Origin: Chinchilla lanigera
Lineage: Eukaryota > Chordata > Mammalia > Rodentia > Chinchillidae
DNA: 64,000 bases
Assembly (NCBI RefSeq): GCF_000276665.1
Contig: NW_004955427.1
Coordinates: 3,575,300-3,639,299 of the forward strand
Direction of reading: 5' to 3'
Every line of letters begins with the position of its first letter. Position 1 is the stretch's first letter. Position numbers and translations under genes: made by a program. Under the pieces are notes generated by a model. That model saw only the letters and a list, made by a program, of their open reading frames with translations, was not told the origin of the DNA and did not search any database. Below are positions 35,286-47,445 of the stretch, one piece after another.

Positions 35286-36500
35286 CTATTTGTGATAGTG
35301 GGGCATTAAGGCTAACTATGGACTTCAGCCCAGTAGTCCCAGGATCCAACCACTTCTTGGGATGGTACGTTGCAGCATATTTGGACCAGGATTAAGTTTT
35401 CCAGAAATGGGCCACAATATTGTCAGTGACCATGAGGAAATACAGAGATTGACATCCAAAATAAACCAAGTAATAGCCACACCTATGTCACCTCAGTTAC
35501 ATTAATAAAAACATCAATTATAGTGTCAAATACAAAATGAATATTAACAAATCCAAAGCACAAATGAAGTAACCATTAACCACAGAAAAGAATCTATAAT
35601 TATAGTATGAACACTAAGACAAAACAAATATCATTGTACAGTACATATCTACCAAATCGCACACCTTTACCTCTACTAACAATGGAACAGTATTCAACAG
35701 CAATAGTGTCAAGTTAACTCTGGAGATTAGTCGTTAGACTAATAAAGGTGTAGGAAGTGGGGAACCTGAGAATGAAACAAGGAAAATATGAGGAATTAAT
35801 CAGTGGTGTATGAGAAGGAGAGAAGAGTAAGAGAGGAGATCCTTTTGGGGAGGAAAAGGAAATGATATGGATGGAGAACAGGTGGAAAGAACAAACCAGA
35901 AAAAGAAAAAAAATAAAGCTATGATAAAAAGGAAGAGAAAGAATTTGAAAGAGAAAAAGACAAAAAAGCAAGAAAAGAAACTGAAAGAGGAGAAAAAAAT
36001 GGAGACCCTTCCCCTTTCCCAAAATCCAAGATAAAAGGAAAGATAAAAATAATACAAAACAGAAAAAAGTTGAGTTAGAGAAATAAAATTCCCTATTCTT
36101 CAGTGAGTGACTTCTTTCCAAGATATGCAGTTTTGGGATTTAGCTTCTCACAATCTTTTCTGCCTGGCTTAGGACCTCTGGGTCTTTGAGGCGCCCTCTG
36201 TGTACCAGTCTCTTAGACCATGACCACCACCCCAGCAAAAGTGTGTCCTTGGTGCTGTTGCCAGATGGGACACGTGATCAGCCCTCCTGTCTCTTCTGAA
36301 TTTAGGCTGCAGGGCAGGGATTCAAGTGGACTGTCGGGTAATGACTGCAAGGTGCGTCTGGTTGCTCCCTTCTTCCGGGCTGTCTTTGTCCAGGATGAGG
36401 TTGATTGTTGGTCCTGGCCGCTGCTGTCCTCACTGCTCTCGCGCTGAGGGAGGGGCACCACTCAACTGGCAGAGGTCTCCTAGCTGTGTGCGTGTGTGCG
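35286..36500 (-). mobile_element. Probable LINE-1 5' UTR (minus strand)
   Basis: Follows the ORF2 block without ORF1. It has an A-rich part, a purine-rich tract (35776-36006) and a GC-rich end (36140-36470) with several CpGs, in the order expected of an L1 5' UTR read leftward. Confidence 0.45.
35776..36006 (+). repeat. Purine-rich (GA/AAAG) tract
   Basis: About 230 bp that is overwhelmingly A and G on the plus strand. The opposite-strand frames at 35714-36121 and 35800-36057 are Phe/Leu-rich by-products of it. Confidence 0.85.
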
Positions 36501-36626
36501 CATGTGCGCCACTGATCCTTTATTCTTAAAGCATGCAGAAGGTGTGATGATCCCTGTTTTTGTAAATGTTTTAGTTTTAGGAAGGTCATTGATATTAATT
36601 AGTTAGGGATCAAAAATCTCACCCTG

Positions 36627-36723
36627 GGCCGGGGATATAGCTCAGCGACACAAGCGCCTGTCTGGCAAGCACAAGGTCCTGAGTTCGATTCTCCCTACCA
36701 AAAAAAAAAAACAAAACAAAACA
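36627..36723 (+). mobile_element. ID SINE
   Basis: 'ggccggggatatagctcagc', box B 'gagttcgattct' and an A-rich tail. It is flanked by the exact 16-bp target duplication 'caaaaatctcaccctg' at 36611-36626 and 36724-36739. Confidence 0.96.
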
Positions 36724-36739
36724 CAAAAATCTCACCCTG

Positions 36740-38395
36740 AGTGAACAAAAGCAGATAAAAGAGGACGAGTTTTGTTGCTTGATAAATGATAATCTTTTGA
36801 TAGTCTGGAAAAGAGGACAAAGGCAAGCTTTTGATGCCTAAGCTTTATCTTATAAAGTTGTTAAACAAGCTGGGCCAGAAATTAAGATTAGAATATGGAT
36901 GAATAGTGGCTTTGAAAGGTAGTAGACAGCAGTAATAAGGCTTTTTATTTGTAATATTAACCTTTATTTGTTTTGAAGTTTCCCCAAATATAACAGGTGG
37001 ACTTTAAGATCGTACAGACACCTTCTTTATCAAACAACTAATGATTTATTTTAATTACAATAATGGCAAATAGGCACACTAAATAAAGATACCTACATAT
37101 TTGTAACCATTGGATCGCAGAATTTTTTCATCATAGGGCTTAAAACCTATTCCTGATTTCTTAGACCTGAGGACATTTTATAGTGATTAACTCTAGATAA
37201 TATAGACATATAAAGTTAGTTTATCTCATAAAAATGACAAAGCTTAGTAGTTAGGGTATTTATATTGCCATTCTCATTTTATACATGCACCTATACAAGA
37301 AGCAAATTCTTTACCTGAGAGGTTCTTCAAAGTAGACTCAACTAATGGGAATATACTGAGAGAGGCTGAAGGACACATTTTTTGAAGGGATAGTGGGGCT
37401 GGGAATCAACAACTTATTATGGCAATAAGTTATCGGTGAAACTGGAGACTGCTCCTTTTTCTATCTAGTCTGGCTTTCTGTTTAATATTATTATTCCTTT
37501 TATATATATGTGCATATTCATTTGTATATTTGCTACGGTTAGTTCAGGTTCCTAAGGCATTACTTTTGGGACCATGTGCAGAGCCGCTTAGCTCTGCAGT
37601 GCTTGTCCTCTCTCAGTTGTGACATTTTCCAGGATGGGTCATGGTCTGTGCTTGACCATGCAGCTTCCTTAGGAAGCGTGGGGGAACATTCCCCCTTTAG
37701 TGACCCTCCTTTCATGCTGGCTGATGACTGTCCTTCACAGTAAAACAACCTCCATGCTTAGAATGTGAGTCATCAGAGATTTAGGGTACTGTTAGAGGGT
37801 TCTCATCATGTCCTGGGTCCCAGCTGACCCTGGAGGACAAGGGCCAAAATATCAGCTGACTTCTCAGCCTGGGTACCTTTTTTAGCTGCAATCTCTAAGC
37901 CTTAGCTGCTGAACATCCAGAAGGTCAGTTGTACAGTCTTAAAGCCGGAATGGTAGGCTTTCATCTTAAGTATCATAATCTTTTTTAATATTGGGAACTT
38001 TGAAAAATATTAAGCATGACTAGATAACAGCTACCTCTTTGTTAATCATGATCATCATTAGTATTGAGTCAGTGTCATGTTTTATTTACACTGTAGGTGA
38101 CAGCTTATAATCTTAACATACTTCTTTTGTCCTATAGAGGTCATATTTTTATAGCATGTTATCAGATAGTAGTTCTAAAGTTTTATAAGGAAAATTTAAA
38201 AGCAAAAGCAAATGTTTTAGCGTAACAATTATTAAGACATAATTATATTGTAATTATTCGATAATTTTTATCCCTAAAATACATTTAAAATTTCATTTTA
38301 ATATAAAACAACGTATCACTGGGTTACTTTTATCCAATTATGAAATTTTAAATGACATGAAAATTCTCATCTAAATTTACTATTTTTTGACATTT
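36740..38395. other. AT-rich non-coding DNA, no feature recognised
   Basis: No open splice-flanked frame or recognisable repeat. A GC-richer part lies at 37560-37900. Confidence 0.4.
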
Positions 38396-38399
38396 TTAT

Positions 38400-39350
38400 T
38401 TTAAAGAAAATAATACAAAAAAGAACAATAGCAAAATATAAACAAAACAATGCAAGGACATTAAAAATGATATGGGATTTCAAACCAAATGATAGGGATT
38501 AACAGTGGTTGTTATATTACATATTGGTATCTTCAGTGAAGTTGCCCAGATTACCAGATGTAAGAATAGAAGATTGATCAAATCATTAAAGGGGATAAGA
38601 AAATAATAATTTAAAAGAACATTAGAGACAATACATAGTGTCACTAGGCAGGACTGCAGGAGTTCACCAATGGTTGTTATACTGCAAATTGTTGTCACAT
38701 AAATTGCTCAGATTACCAGATATAAGCATGCAAAATTGGCCAAAATACAAAAAAAAAACCAAAAAACCCTTTTAATCATTAACTGTTCCCCTCAACGATC
38801 AAACACCAGCAGTAAGTTATGCCACTGATCTATCTATCTATCTATCCATCTATATATCTATCTATATCTATATCTATCTATCTATATATATATGAAGCCT
38901 TAGTACTTTCTTTTTTCTTCTTTCCCTCATCCCAGTTGTTCCTTCCTTTGAGCAGTTTCTTCCCCTTTCTTATTATCTGTTGTGCATTTGGGTTTTATTT
39001 ACTCTTTCATGTTCTTACACCAGGGAGACAATATGATGTTTACACATGTGGGCCTGATTTATTTCATTTATGAGTGTGATCTCTAGTTGCATCCATTTAC
39101 CTATAAAAGCCTAGATTTTATCTTTTTTTATAGATGAGTAATATTCCATTGTATAGAAATATGACATCTTTTTTATCCATTCCTCAGTGGATGGGCATTT
39201 TGATTGTTTCCAAGATTTAGCTATAACAAATTGCGCTGCTATAAACATGGGTGCACATGTCTCTCTGCAGTATGACATTTTTAATTCTTCTGGAAAAATA
39301 CCCAGAAGGGGAATAGCTGGGTTAAGTGGGACTTCCAATCCTATTTTTTT
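38400..39350 (-). mobile_element. LINE-1 3' end (minus strand), same subfamily as 22500
   Basis: 3' UTR with the duplicated unit (38480-38740), a tetranucleotide tract, then the ORF2 C-terminus (minus-strand frame 39111-39413 includes GLEVPLNPAIPLLGIFPEE). It is truncated at about 39350. Confidence 0.9.
38827..38893. repeat. (TCTA)n / (TA)n microsatellite inside the L1
   Basis: Interrupted 'tcta' units merging into 'tatata'. Confidence 0.97.
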
Positions 39351-40109
39351 AATAAAGTGGCTATACAGAATGTACTTGTTAATAGATGTACTCTGTAAGT
39401 AACTAATATTCAATCTTTAATCTTTAGAGTGACACTGTCTGGTCTGCACATTGCTTAGGCACATCTAACTATCTTAACACCATTATACAACACTCGCATA
39501 AAAATAAACCTGACCAAGTCTGTCACTGTAAACAATTTAGTCTGGAGGTAATCAGTGCAAGAAGATGTTTTCTTCAGTTTTGCATTCTAGAAGGCCTGTA
39601 CACCTGGAAAACACACATTAGTAATGATTAGCATCACAGCTATATAGCAATCTTTACATATATTTACTTAGCTTTTACTCTTAAAATTTAAATTGCTTTA
39701 ACAGGTATACATAGTGTAACCATTGACAAAAATTAAAGGATGTCTTTAGAGCCTTTATAAAACTTAGGAAACAGTGCTAATAACTACAAATAGACTAAAT
39801 GTTCAATATACAAGTGTATCTCCTTTATACGATAGCAAAATACTTGTCTAATCAAAGCCAATAGATGTAGGTCAAGTTTTAAATGAGAGGATCAAATTAA
39901 AGAGATGCCAAATATTGTGATCATTTAAAATGTTTAAGGGCCCAGATGTCCTGTACATTGTATAAAAAGAGTATTAGTTACTTTGCATGTATTGATAGGA
40001 ACTATAAAGATTAGTTTGCAGCATATTTTGTTTTCAAATGTATATTATCTCTAGTTCCAGATATATAGGGTGTGTAATAAAATAATATACACAGCATGGC
40101 AAGTCACTA

Positions 40110-41230
40110 ACAGTGAAGAGACAACCTTCTGAATAGAAAAAAAATTGCTGGCTACTATTCAGACCAAGGGCTAATATCTAGAATGTGTAGAAAGCTCAAA
40201 AAACTAGACCCCCAAGTTTAAAGATCCAATTGAAAATGGGCATCTGAAATGAGTAGACACTTCTCAGATGAAGAAATACAAATGTTCAATAAGAGCATGA
40301 AAAAATGTTCAACATTGATGGCAAAAAGGGAAATTGATGTGATTTTCCTTTTAATTCCAGAAATGCAAATTAAAACACTGAGATTCCATTTCACTCAGAA
40401 AGAATGGCTATCATTAAGAAATCAACCAATAAGGTGAGGTTGAGGTGGGGGTGAAGAGAGAAACAAAACCGTCTCTGTTGTTGGTGGGACTGCAAATGAT
40501 ACAACCACTACGGAAAACAGTGTGGAGGTTTCTCAAAAAGCTAACAGTAGAAATTCCATTTGGCTCAGACATCTCCCTTCTAGGTATTTTCCCAAAAGAT
40601 TTTAAAACATCGTATAACCATGTATGCATACCCAAGTTTATAATAGCACAATTCATAATAGCTACATTTTAGAAATAGCCTATATGTTCATCAACAGATG
40701 AATGGTTTAAAAGTGTGTGCTTACACACAATAGAGTGCTACTCTGCCATAAAAATATAAACTTGAGTCATTTTTAGGAAAATGGATGCATCTTGGGCCCA
40801 CAATGAGTGAAGTAACTCATTGAGTGAATAAGTGAAGTAACTCAGACACATAAGCTTATAGATTGCATGGTTTCTCTTGTATAAAAAACTCATAGTCTCT
40901 CATATGAAAAACTTTTATTCATTATGAATAGAAGATAATAGGAAAAAGAAAAAGAAGAAAGGTACTGTAATCGAATGTGAACAATGTACCTAAAAGTGTA
41001 CCCTGACTTAGTACAATTATCTTACATGTTTGACATGCTTTTTGGCCTGTTAGTCTGGTTTTCAGTCTATATGTGTAATAATTCACTTCATAAGGCCTTG
41101 AAAGATAAATAAATGGATGTGATGCTGGAAAGGTAAGTGGGGGGGAATGTGGGAATGGAAATGTATTGTGTACATGCACATGTAGCAAGGCTAAATGCTA
41201 AACATGTACCAATAAAAGTCAAAAGTGAAT
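40110..41230 (+). mobile_element. LINE-1 ORF2 C-terminus and 3' UTR (plus strand)
   Basis: 'agaccaagggctaatatcta', 'aaaatgggcatctgaaatga', 'acaaccactacggaaaacag' and 'gtaactcagacacataagct' follow the ORF2 C-terminus. The 3' UTR follows to about 41230. ORF2 fragments at 40249-40437 and 40445-40672 are separated by stops. Confidence 0.88.
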
Positions 41231-41435
41231 GAACAATAAATGCAGCAACTGTAACAATTTATTTTCCAGTCTATTTTTTAACTTTAAAAAATGTGTTAGT
41301 GGATATATACTGTATATAATGATTATATACTTATTTTGGGGACTTGTCTACCCTTGAGAAAATGAGAACAAAACATTTACAAGGTGGTAGCCACTCTAAT
41401 AGATAACCTATGATGTAACTCAAAGATATTTCTTT

Positions 41436-41591
41436 TTTTTGTTTTGTTTTTTGGGAGTTTTTTTGCTTCTATGCAGTTCAGGTTGGCTTTGAGGTCACTT
41501 TGTAGCCCAGGCTGGCCTTGAACTCACAACAATCCTCCTGCCTCAGCCTCCTGAGTGCTGGGATTACAGGTGTGCGCCACCATGCTGGACT
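41436..41591 (-). mobile_element. B1 SINE (minus strand)
   Basis: 'ctttgtagcccaggctggcc' and 'cctcagcctcctgagtgctg' are canonical reversed B1. There is an extra upstream 'cagttcaggttggctttgag' quasi-dimer segment. The exact 14-bp target duplication 'aaagatatttcttt' lies at 41422-41435 and 41592-41605. Confidence 0.95.
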
Positions 41592-42199
41592 AAAGATATT
41601 TCTTTAAATTAAAAAATAAGACAATAGTTATTCATTGAACCAACCACAAACTGATTATTAAAGACATTTTCAAAGTCAATATTTAAATAGTTTTTAACTC
41701 TTAAAACTTAGTTTCTTAAGTGACCAAAAGACTACCAATGGAAAACAGAAGAAACTATCTTCATAAAAAGGAAAAGCTTTTTTGTCTAGTTTTTGTAAGT
41801 TTGACGAAGCGCTCTCTAATATCTTAAGAAAACTCCATGTAGACATAGGAAGTGTTTAACCTTTTAACTACCGCCAGCGTAATCACATATAATATGAATA
41901 TACGCACACGCATTTCAGTAGCCTTGGACAGGGTGCGGCTTCCGGGACTCGGGAACAGCCAGAGGGGTCACCGTTGGAGAAAACGGAAGCGAACCGGTTC
42001 AGGCAGCGGCCTTTTCATTCTCCCTCCTTATGAAATCAACTTTAAGGCCTGCTTCCTTGACTTTGGAACTTACGTTTGGGGGAAACCACGCTTCTAAGGG
42101 TAACGGGTTGAAGGAAGCGGGAAGAAAAAACGGAAAGCCTTTGGGTGGACCTCCCGAAGTCGAGGTCCCAATGCCTCCCCTCCCTCTGCCGCTGGCTTG

Positions 42200-42862
42200 C
42201 AGAGAGAAAATGTCCCCAGATGGGGTCTGAGCAGCCCCCGCAGCTGAAATAAGAAACCTACCCGACTCTTCTTGTAGAGTAAGTGTGCAGCTTCTCTGAC
42301 TCCTGTCACGGAAATAGAATCTTCAGGACTGGTCGAGAAGAGGGACGGGCATGGTTTTACGCAGAAAGTAAGGGGTGCACAATCAAAGAAGCAGCGTTGG
42401 CCCTCGAAAGAGAGCAGTGCCTTGTTTGCTAGGGTGGGGACACTTACCCTTCTCCTCGGGGAGTGGAGGCCCCGGGGCAGGTGGCCCTCCCCCAGAAGGG
42501 TGCTGGTTCGTGTGATAGTTCTGAACCCAGTTTTTTTTTTTTTCTTAAATTGGATAATCTAAATATTCTTTGCGTTCTCTCACTCTGTTCTCTTATCTTA
42601 GGATAAGGGCTTTGCTCTTTATTGTCTCAGAGAAGCTGATTTACAGACTTTCAGTGTTCCTGAGAAATTCTGGGTGTGATTGGTCTGGAAGGAAAAGAAC
42701 CTAAATGCAGTCAAGGAATGCCCATATAGGTAATCTTGGGTAGCACTGGCTGAGACCCAGAAGTTGCAGCATTCTTCAAAGTATAATTTTTCTTGGTTAT
42801 GATCTCCTTATTCCTTTTTTTAACCAATCTTTTTTTTTTTTTAATCCTACCTCAAACTTACT
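42200..42862 (-). mobile_element. LTR-like element, copy B (CpG-rich)
   Basis: Aligns with copy A: 'agaatcttcaggactggtcg' to 'agaattttcgggactagtca', then 'cccagaagttgcag' shared exactly near the right end. About a dozen CpGs remain in 42230-42510. Confidence 0.6.
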
Positions 42863-43980
42863 TCTTCCAGATGGTACATACAAAATGTATGCTTTTCTAT
42901 GAGGCTAACAGTGAAATTTACCAAAGCCGAGGTGATTTCCCTTTCAGTTTATTGTCACAGAGTCTTAGTTCCCCTTCAGCCTCTCGGGGTTGCCTTAGCT
43001 CAGTGCTGCAGCCCCTGGAGAAGGTGCGCACTCCCTGGGTTCCCTGGCTGCCAGCTCTCCTCTGCCCCCGAAGGCCCCGCTGGGCTCAGCCCCCTGTGCG
43101 TGGAAGGAGAACAGTTGGTTTTGCAAGTCCTTTGAGAACTTCACGTCTGTATTATCCTACCGTGCTGTCCTCTGCACCATCAAATTATCTTACTGTTTGC
43201 TTAGTACTCACTTTCAAGTTTGCTGTTGCTTAACCTGTTCTTACATGTGTCAACTGGCTCGCCCTCAGGGGCGCTGTGGGTTTTCCTCGCGCCTCCACCC
43301 CATCTCTCTTAGTGTTCCTCTGACGGGATCATTTCAAGCGACCTGTCTTCATGCTCCCCGATTCCTACTTCTGCATGAACGGGTCTGATGTTAGGAGGTC
43401 TACAGAATTTTTAAATTTAGTCATCATGTTCTTCAGCTTTAGAGTTGCTGTTTCATTAATACATAATTCTTAATATATAGTAATATAATATATAATTATG
43501 AATTATATATATATATATTGGTTTTTCTGTCTTTGCTAAACTTATTTTTTCAGGCTTTTATTCTGATTTCATTTACTAGCCTAATTGTTTTCTCCTATAG
43601 CACAACAAGCTTCTTTGAGATGGTTATTTTGACTTTCTTGTCTGGCACGTGTACACCTTTATTTTTTTCAGATTGCTTACTTTTTTCTTCCTTTGGTGTG
43701 ACCATGTTTCTCTGATTATCCATGGCTCCTGCGACCTTGTGCATTTGCAGAAGCAGGCACATACTGCAGTCTTTGTAGGCTGATTTCAGTAGGAAGTCTC
43801 TTCACCAGTGAATAAAACTGTCCTTTTTCACTCTTTTCAATGTCCCCCTCCTTATTCGGTGTCACCAGCTGCTAATTCCTTAGGTCTTGTGAAGGTCATT
43901 CACATCGTTTAAATTTTTATTCAAATCATTCAGGTTTAAGCTATCCGAGGGATGAGGGCTGAATACTCCTATGCTGCCAT
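42863..43980 (-). mobile_element. Probable LINE-1 5' region (minus strand)
   Basis: The right part (43400-43980) matches the reversed 5' leader of old L1M elements, for example 'ttagtcatcatgttcttcag' and 'tggtgtgaccatgtttctct'. The CpG-rich left part (42950-43390) carries a 146-codon ORF (42793-43233) with no recognised domain. Confidence 0.45.
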
Positions 43981-43984
43981 TTCA

Positions 43985-44775
43985 TGGTTGTCCAAGCCTC
44001 CGATCTCTCTTTTCACACCTGTAGTTACAGTCGTAAGTGGGTATAAGATAATCCTATGTTAAAATAAACTTCTAAATTAAGGTACTCAAAAGTTGAGCCT
44101 GAAATCATTCTAAAAAATATATTTATGAATTTAAAGAAATATATTTTATTTAAATATATTTAAATAAAATGCTCCACAATCCATGGTAAAACTCAAGGAA
44201 AATGCATTGTATTTAAGTACATCAAATGGAAAACAATACACACCCTTCAGTAGCCAAAACAAATTTAATGCTGACTGCAGTGCTAGAAATTCAGTTACAC
44301 AATCACCTCGCTGCATCGTAACTGGAAATAGGAGAGCCTGTTTAATAAAAAGAGCACTCATATCCCTAGTAGTCCTGTGGAGGGAAGGGAATATGCAGTC
44401 ATTGTCGGTTGCATCACCTAGGATTTCTGTGGTTTGGTGACAGCTACTTGGCTTCTAGACATCTCAAGCTAGGATTTATGATACATTGTTATCTGTGTGC
44501 TTGTTGATCTATGAGATTGAAAATGATAACACCTTAAACACAAAGCCACAGTTCAATTTTCTAATCAATGCATCTAATTCAGAAGGAATAAACTTCTCAA
44601 ATCAACATTTCGAGAGATTCAGAAAACTTCTTTATGTCACTGAACTGAAGTCATAGGTATATTCTATTTTCATGAAAACAATGTGAGAAATGTTGTTGAG
44701 TTCTTATGTCTAAAAGCTACCAATAGTTCTTTTTATTTGTCTAAAATAAATTTATTTTAAAATTTGAATAATTTG
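43985..44775. other. AT-rich non-coding DNA
   Basis: No recognisable gene or repeat. Overlapping opposite-strand frames at 44146-44440 look fortuitous. Confidence 0.4.
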
Positions 44776-44779
44776 CTTT

Positions 44780-44851
44780 CTTAATTTTTTTCTTTTTTTA
44801 TTACTGGGGACTGAACCCAGAAGTACTTTACTGATCTACATCCCTAGCCAT
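44780..44851 (-). mobile_element. ID-like SINE fragment (minus strand)
   Basis: 'tattactggggactgaaccc' followed by 'ctgatctacatccctagcca' is the reversed ID right part. It is followed directly by the TTTA tract. Confidence 0.7.
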
Positions 44852-44894
<43 letters not shown>

Positions 44895-44898
44895 TTAA
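44852..44898. repeat. (TTTA)n microsatellite
   Basis: About 11 tandem 'ttta' units. Confidence 0.98.
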
Positions 44899-45429
44899 TC
44901 TTCCTAAATTTTATGGGCTGGCTTTAATTTTCAGTCAATAGCTTTTTAGTTGACTTTTATTAGGTCAATAAAAGTATTGCTTTTTAATTTTCTGTAATTT
45001 TTAGACAATCTAAGCAAGTAGAATGAATATGTTGAATCAGGATGACTCTACCATATTCAGACTGTCCTTTGTGTATTTATGATAATAATATTTAAAGATC
45101 TAATTGCTTATTTGGAGCTTTATGAGGCAAAGAGCAGCTGTGAATTTAATCATGGGTCTTGTTGTTATTGAAGAATTGTCCTGGAGTGAGACTACACTTG
45201 CTAGGTTACTTTCACGAGGCTACTCTTGCTGAACTTGCCAGAAGATCCATGGTTTTTCATCATTCTGAGCTACAGCTGGAAAAACTACAGCTGGAATACA
45301 GTTGGAATAGATACAGTTGGAATGAGCTACAGAAAAGTGGCATGGTAAGAACTTTGGTAATGTATTGTGAATTCAATAAAGTATTCAAAATCTACTGTAT
45401 AATCCTAGTGCCACTTATTGAATTTCTTA

Positions 45430-45600
45430 TGCACGTTATGCTCTTTAGATGTGTTTTCATCTAATCTCTCATTATGATTCATAGTATTTTTATTAAAAAG
45501 GTTGAAAACTTGCCTAAATTCATAGAATTAAACAGTGTTAAAGCTAATCTTTAAACAGGTCTGATTCCACAAATCCAATCTTTAACCCATTTTCTTCTAC
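45430..45600 (-). mobile_element. MIR relic (minus strand)
   Basis: Degenerate: 'cataatttt'-like start, 'aaaacttgcctaaattcata' and a 'ctttaacccattttcttcta' tail fit a reversed MIR. Confidence 0.45.
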
Positions 45601-45954
45601 TTAAAATTCCTAATATAGAAACCAAATAAGTTTTGGTTTTGAGCCCTATTAGAGTACAATGATTCTTTCCCAGTACTTTTGTAGATAATTAACTTCTTGT
45701 CATAAGCAATTTACATCATTTAGTGTCATCTGTGATTTCCTTACCTTGGTTTGCCTTTATGGTTGTTCAACATATGTATACTGCAAAAGTCCATTTTTAC
45801 TTTCAGGGGGAGAAGTATACTGTTGATAACATATACATTCTCTTATTACAAAGCACAAAGTATGGTTACCACTAAGCACCCACTAAAGTAGAATTTCCTT
45901 TGTTAGATATGGCAAAACTTGGGACAGTTTTTAAATTCAGGGCATCATCATCAT

Positions 45955-46180
45955 CAACAATAATAATAATAATAGCAGCTTTTACTGAGCATTTATTCTC
46001 TGGACCTAATCTAAGGGACTTTTAAATATTGTATTTAATCTTCATAATGACTGTATGAAGTAGGTAGTACTAATATTCCTAATTTGTAGTGGATAAAGCT
46101 GAGATGCAAAAATTAAGTAAATTTTTCTAAAACAACAGAGAACTCATGTCTTATTCATTTGAATATCCTGGATTCATATC
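45955..46180 (-). mobile_element. MIR relic (minus strand)
   Basis: 'agcttttactgagcatttat', 'gactgtatgaagtaggtagt' and 'ggataaagctgagatgcaaa' give the reversed MIR order. Confidence 0.75.
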
Positions 46181-46984
46181 TACCTCTATCTCACAAATTT
46201 CTCACTATCTAGCTTGGTTATGTTAGTTAATGGTGTATATTTTATGCTGGGTGTAAAGTTTTACATTATGAAAATCAAAAATATTTGTCACAAGTAATGT
46301 AGAAAATATATTGACATATTGGGAAGAGGAAAATAATTGTCTAGGTCTTACTACATACCAAAGTTACTGTTTTGCATATTAGAGGCTTTTATTTATTTAT
46401 TTAACAAAGCAAACAGTTGTTCTAAAAATAGAGTTATAATTATGATACAGCTTGTTATCACACTAAAATTTTTAAATTTGTAAAAGTAAAGTACTGTAAG
46501 AAGTTATTCTAAAGGTAACAATTATTAAATAATCTACTGGATTACACATTGGTAATTTATATAAAAATTTAAAAAGTGGTTTACATGGTCAGATAAGGTG
46601 TGGTGACTTTACAATCTATTTCCTTTCTTCACTCACAGATTGTTTGGCCAACTAGCTCCACCCCAATCTTTGGGGAGAAAAAGGGCAAAACTGGAATGAG
46701 TGGATTTTCTCAAGAAAATTAGTAATAGAGCAAAGGAATTACATTCCCTTGGGTATTGTATCGAGCAAGAGAATGAGATATTCTAAAAGTGTTCAGTGTA
46801 GCTAATGAAACATTTCAAATTGTGATGTGTTTTGTCACATGGTTGATCCTACTGATATGCATACATTAGCAATAAAAGATTCAGAAGATGAATTAATCAG
46901 ACTGAGGCTATAATTGCTGAAGCATAGAGATGAGGTCACACAAATAGTAATGATCATTTTGGGGATACGAGGCAGAAACCATGT

Positions 46985-47360
46985 CTTAGCTTTGGCTGCC
47001 ATAACAAAATACCTTAGACTTGGTGGCTGGCTTGCTGGGTAGCTTCAGCAATTTATTTCTTGAATTTCAAGATCAAGGATGATTTATTCTGAGGCTTCTT
47101 GGCTTTTAGTGGCTGTAGTGTCATGGTGTGCTCTTTGTGGATGGATGAGTGTTTGTGTGGAAAGACATAGAGAGAGATTTCTATCATATCTTTTCTTATG
47201 AAGGCCCTGCAGTATAATCCTCTCCTGTCCAATCTACTCTATGACATCATTTAACCCCAATTATATCCTGATGACCCCATCTTCAAACATGGCCATATTG
47301 AGGATTAGGGCTTCAACTTGTGAATTTTGAGGGAACACAAATATTTAGTTCATACTATGG
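46985..47360 (-). mobile_element. MLT1-like LTR (minus strand)
   Basis: 'ctgccataacaaaatacctt', 'aatttcaagatcaaggatga', 'atgacatcatttaaccccaa' and 'agggcttcaacttgtgaatt' follow the MLT1 LTR consensus in reverse. Confidence 0.78.
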
Positions 47361-47445
47361 TCTGACAGTTAATATGTGCACGCACAAACTGTGTACACAA
47401 AAGGAAAGGTATACCATAAGTCATGGATGTATATTAGTTAGGTCT

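Noticed and set aside
35714..36121. 135-codon Phe/Leu-rich minus-strand ORF resembling a membrane protein
   Set aside because: It is the complement of a purine-rich tract, so the hydrophobic composition is an artefact.
16197..36723. tRNA genes at the ID copies
   Set aside because: Box A/B sequences are those of ID SINEs, with A-tails and target duplications. There is no complete cloverleaf.
42793..43233. 146-codon plus-strand ORF
   Set aside because: Lies in CpG-rich repeat-derived DNA antisense to the element. No recognised domain or splice context.
45168..45345. Possible exon with repeated 'gagctacagctgga' units and a 'gtaaga' donor
   Set aside because: Weak acceptor, internally repetitive, and the phase required by exon B gives an immediate stop.
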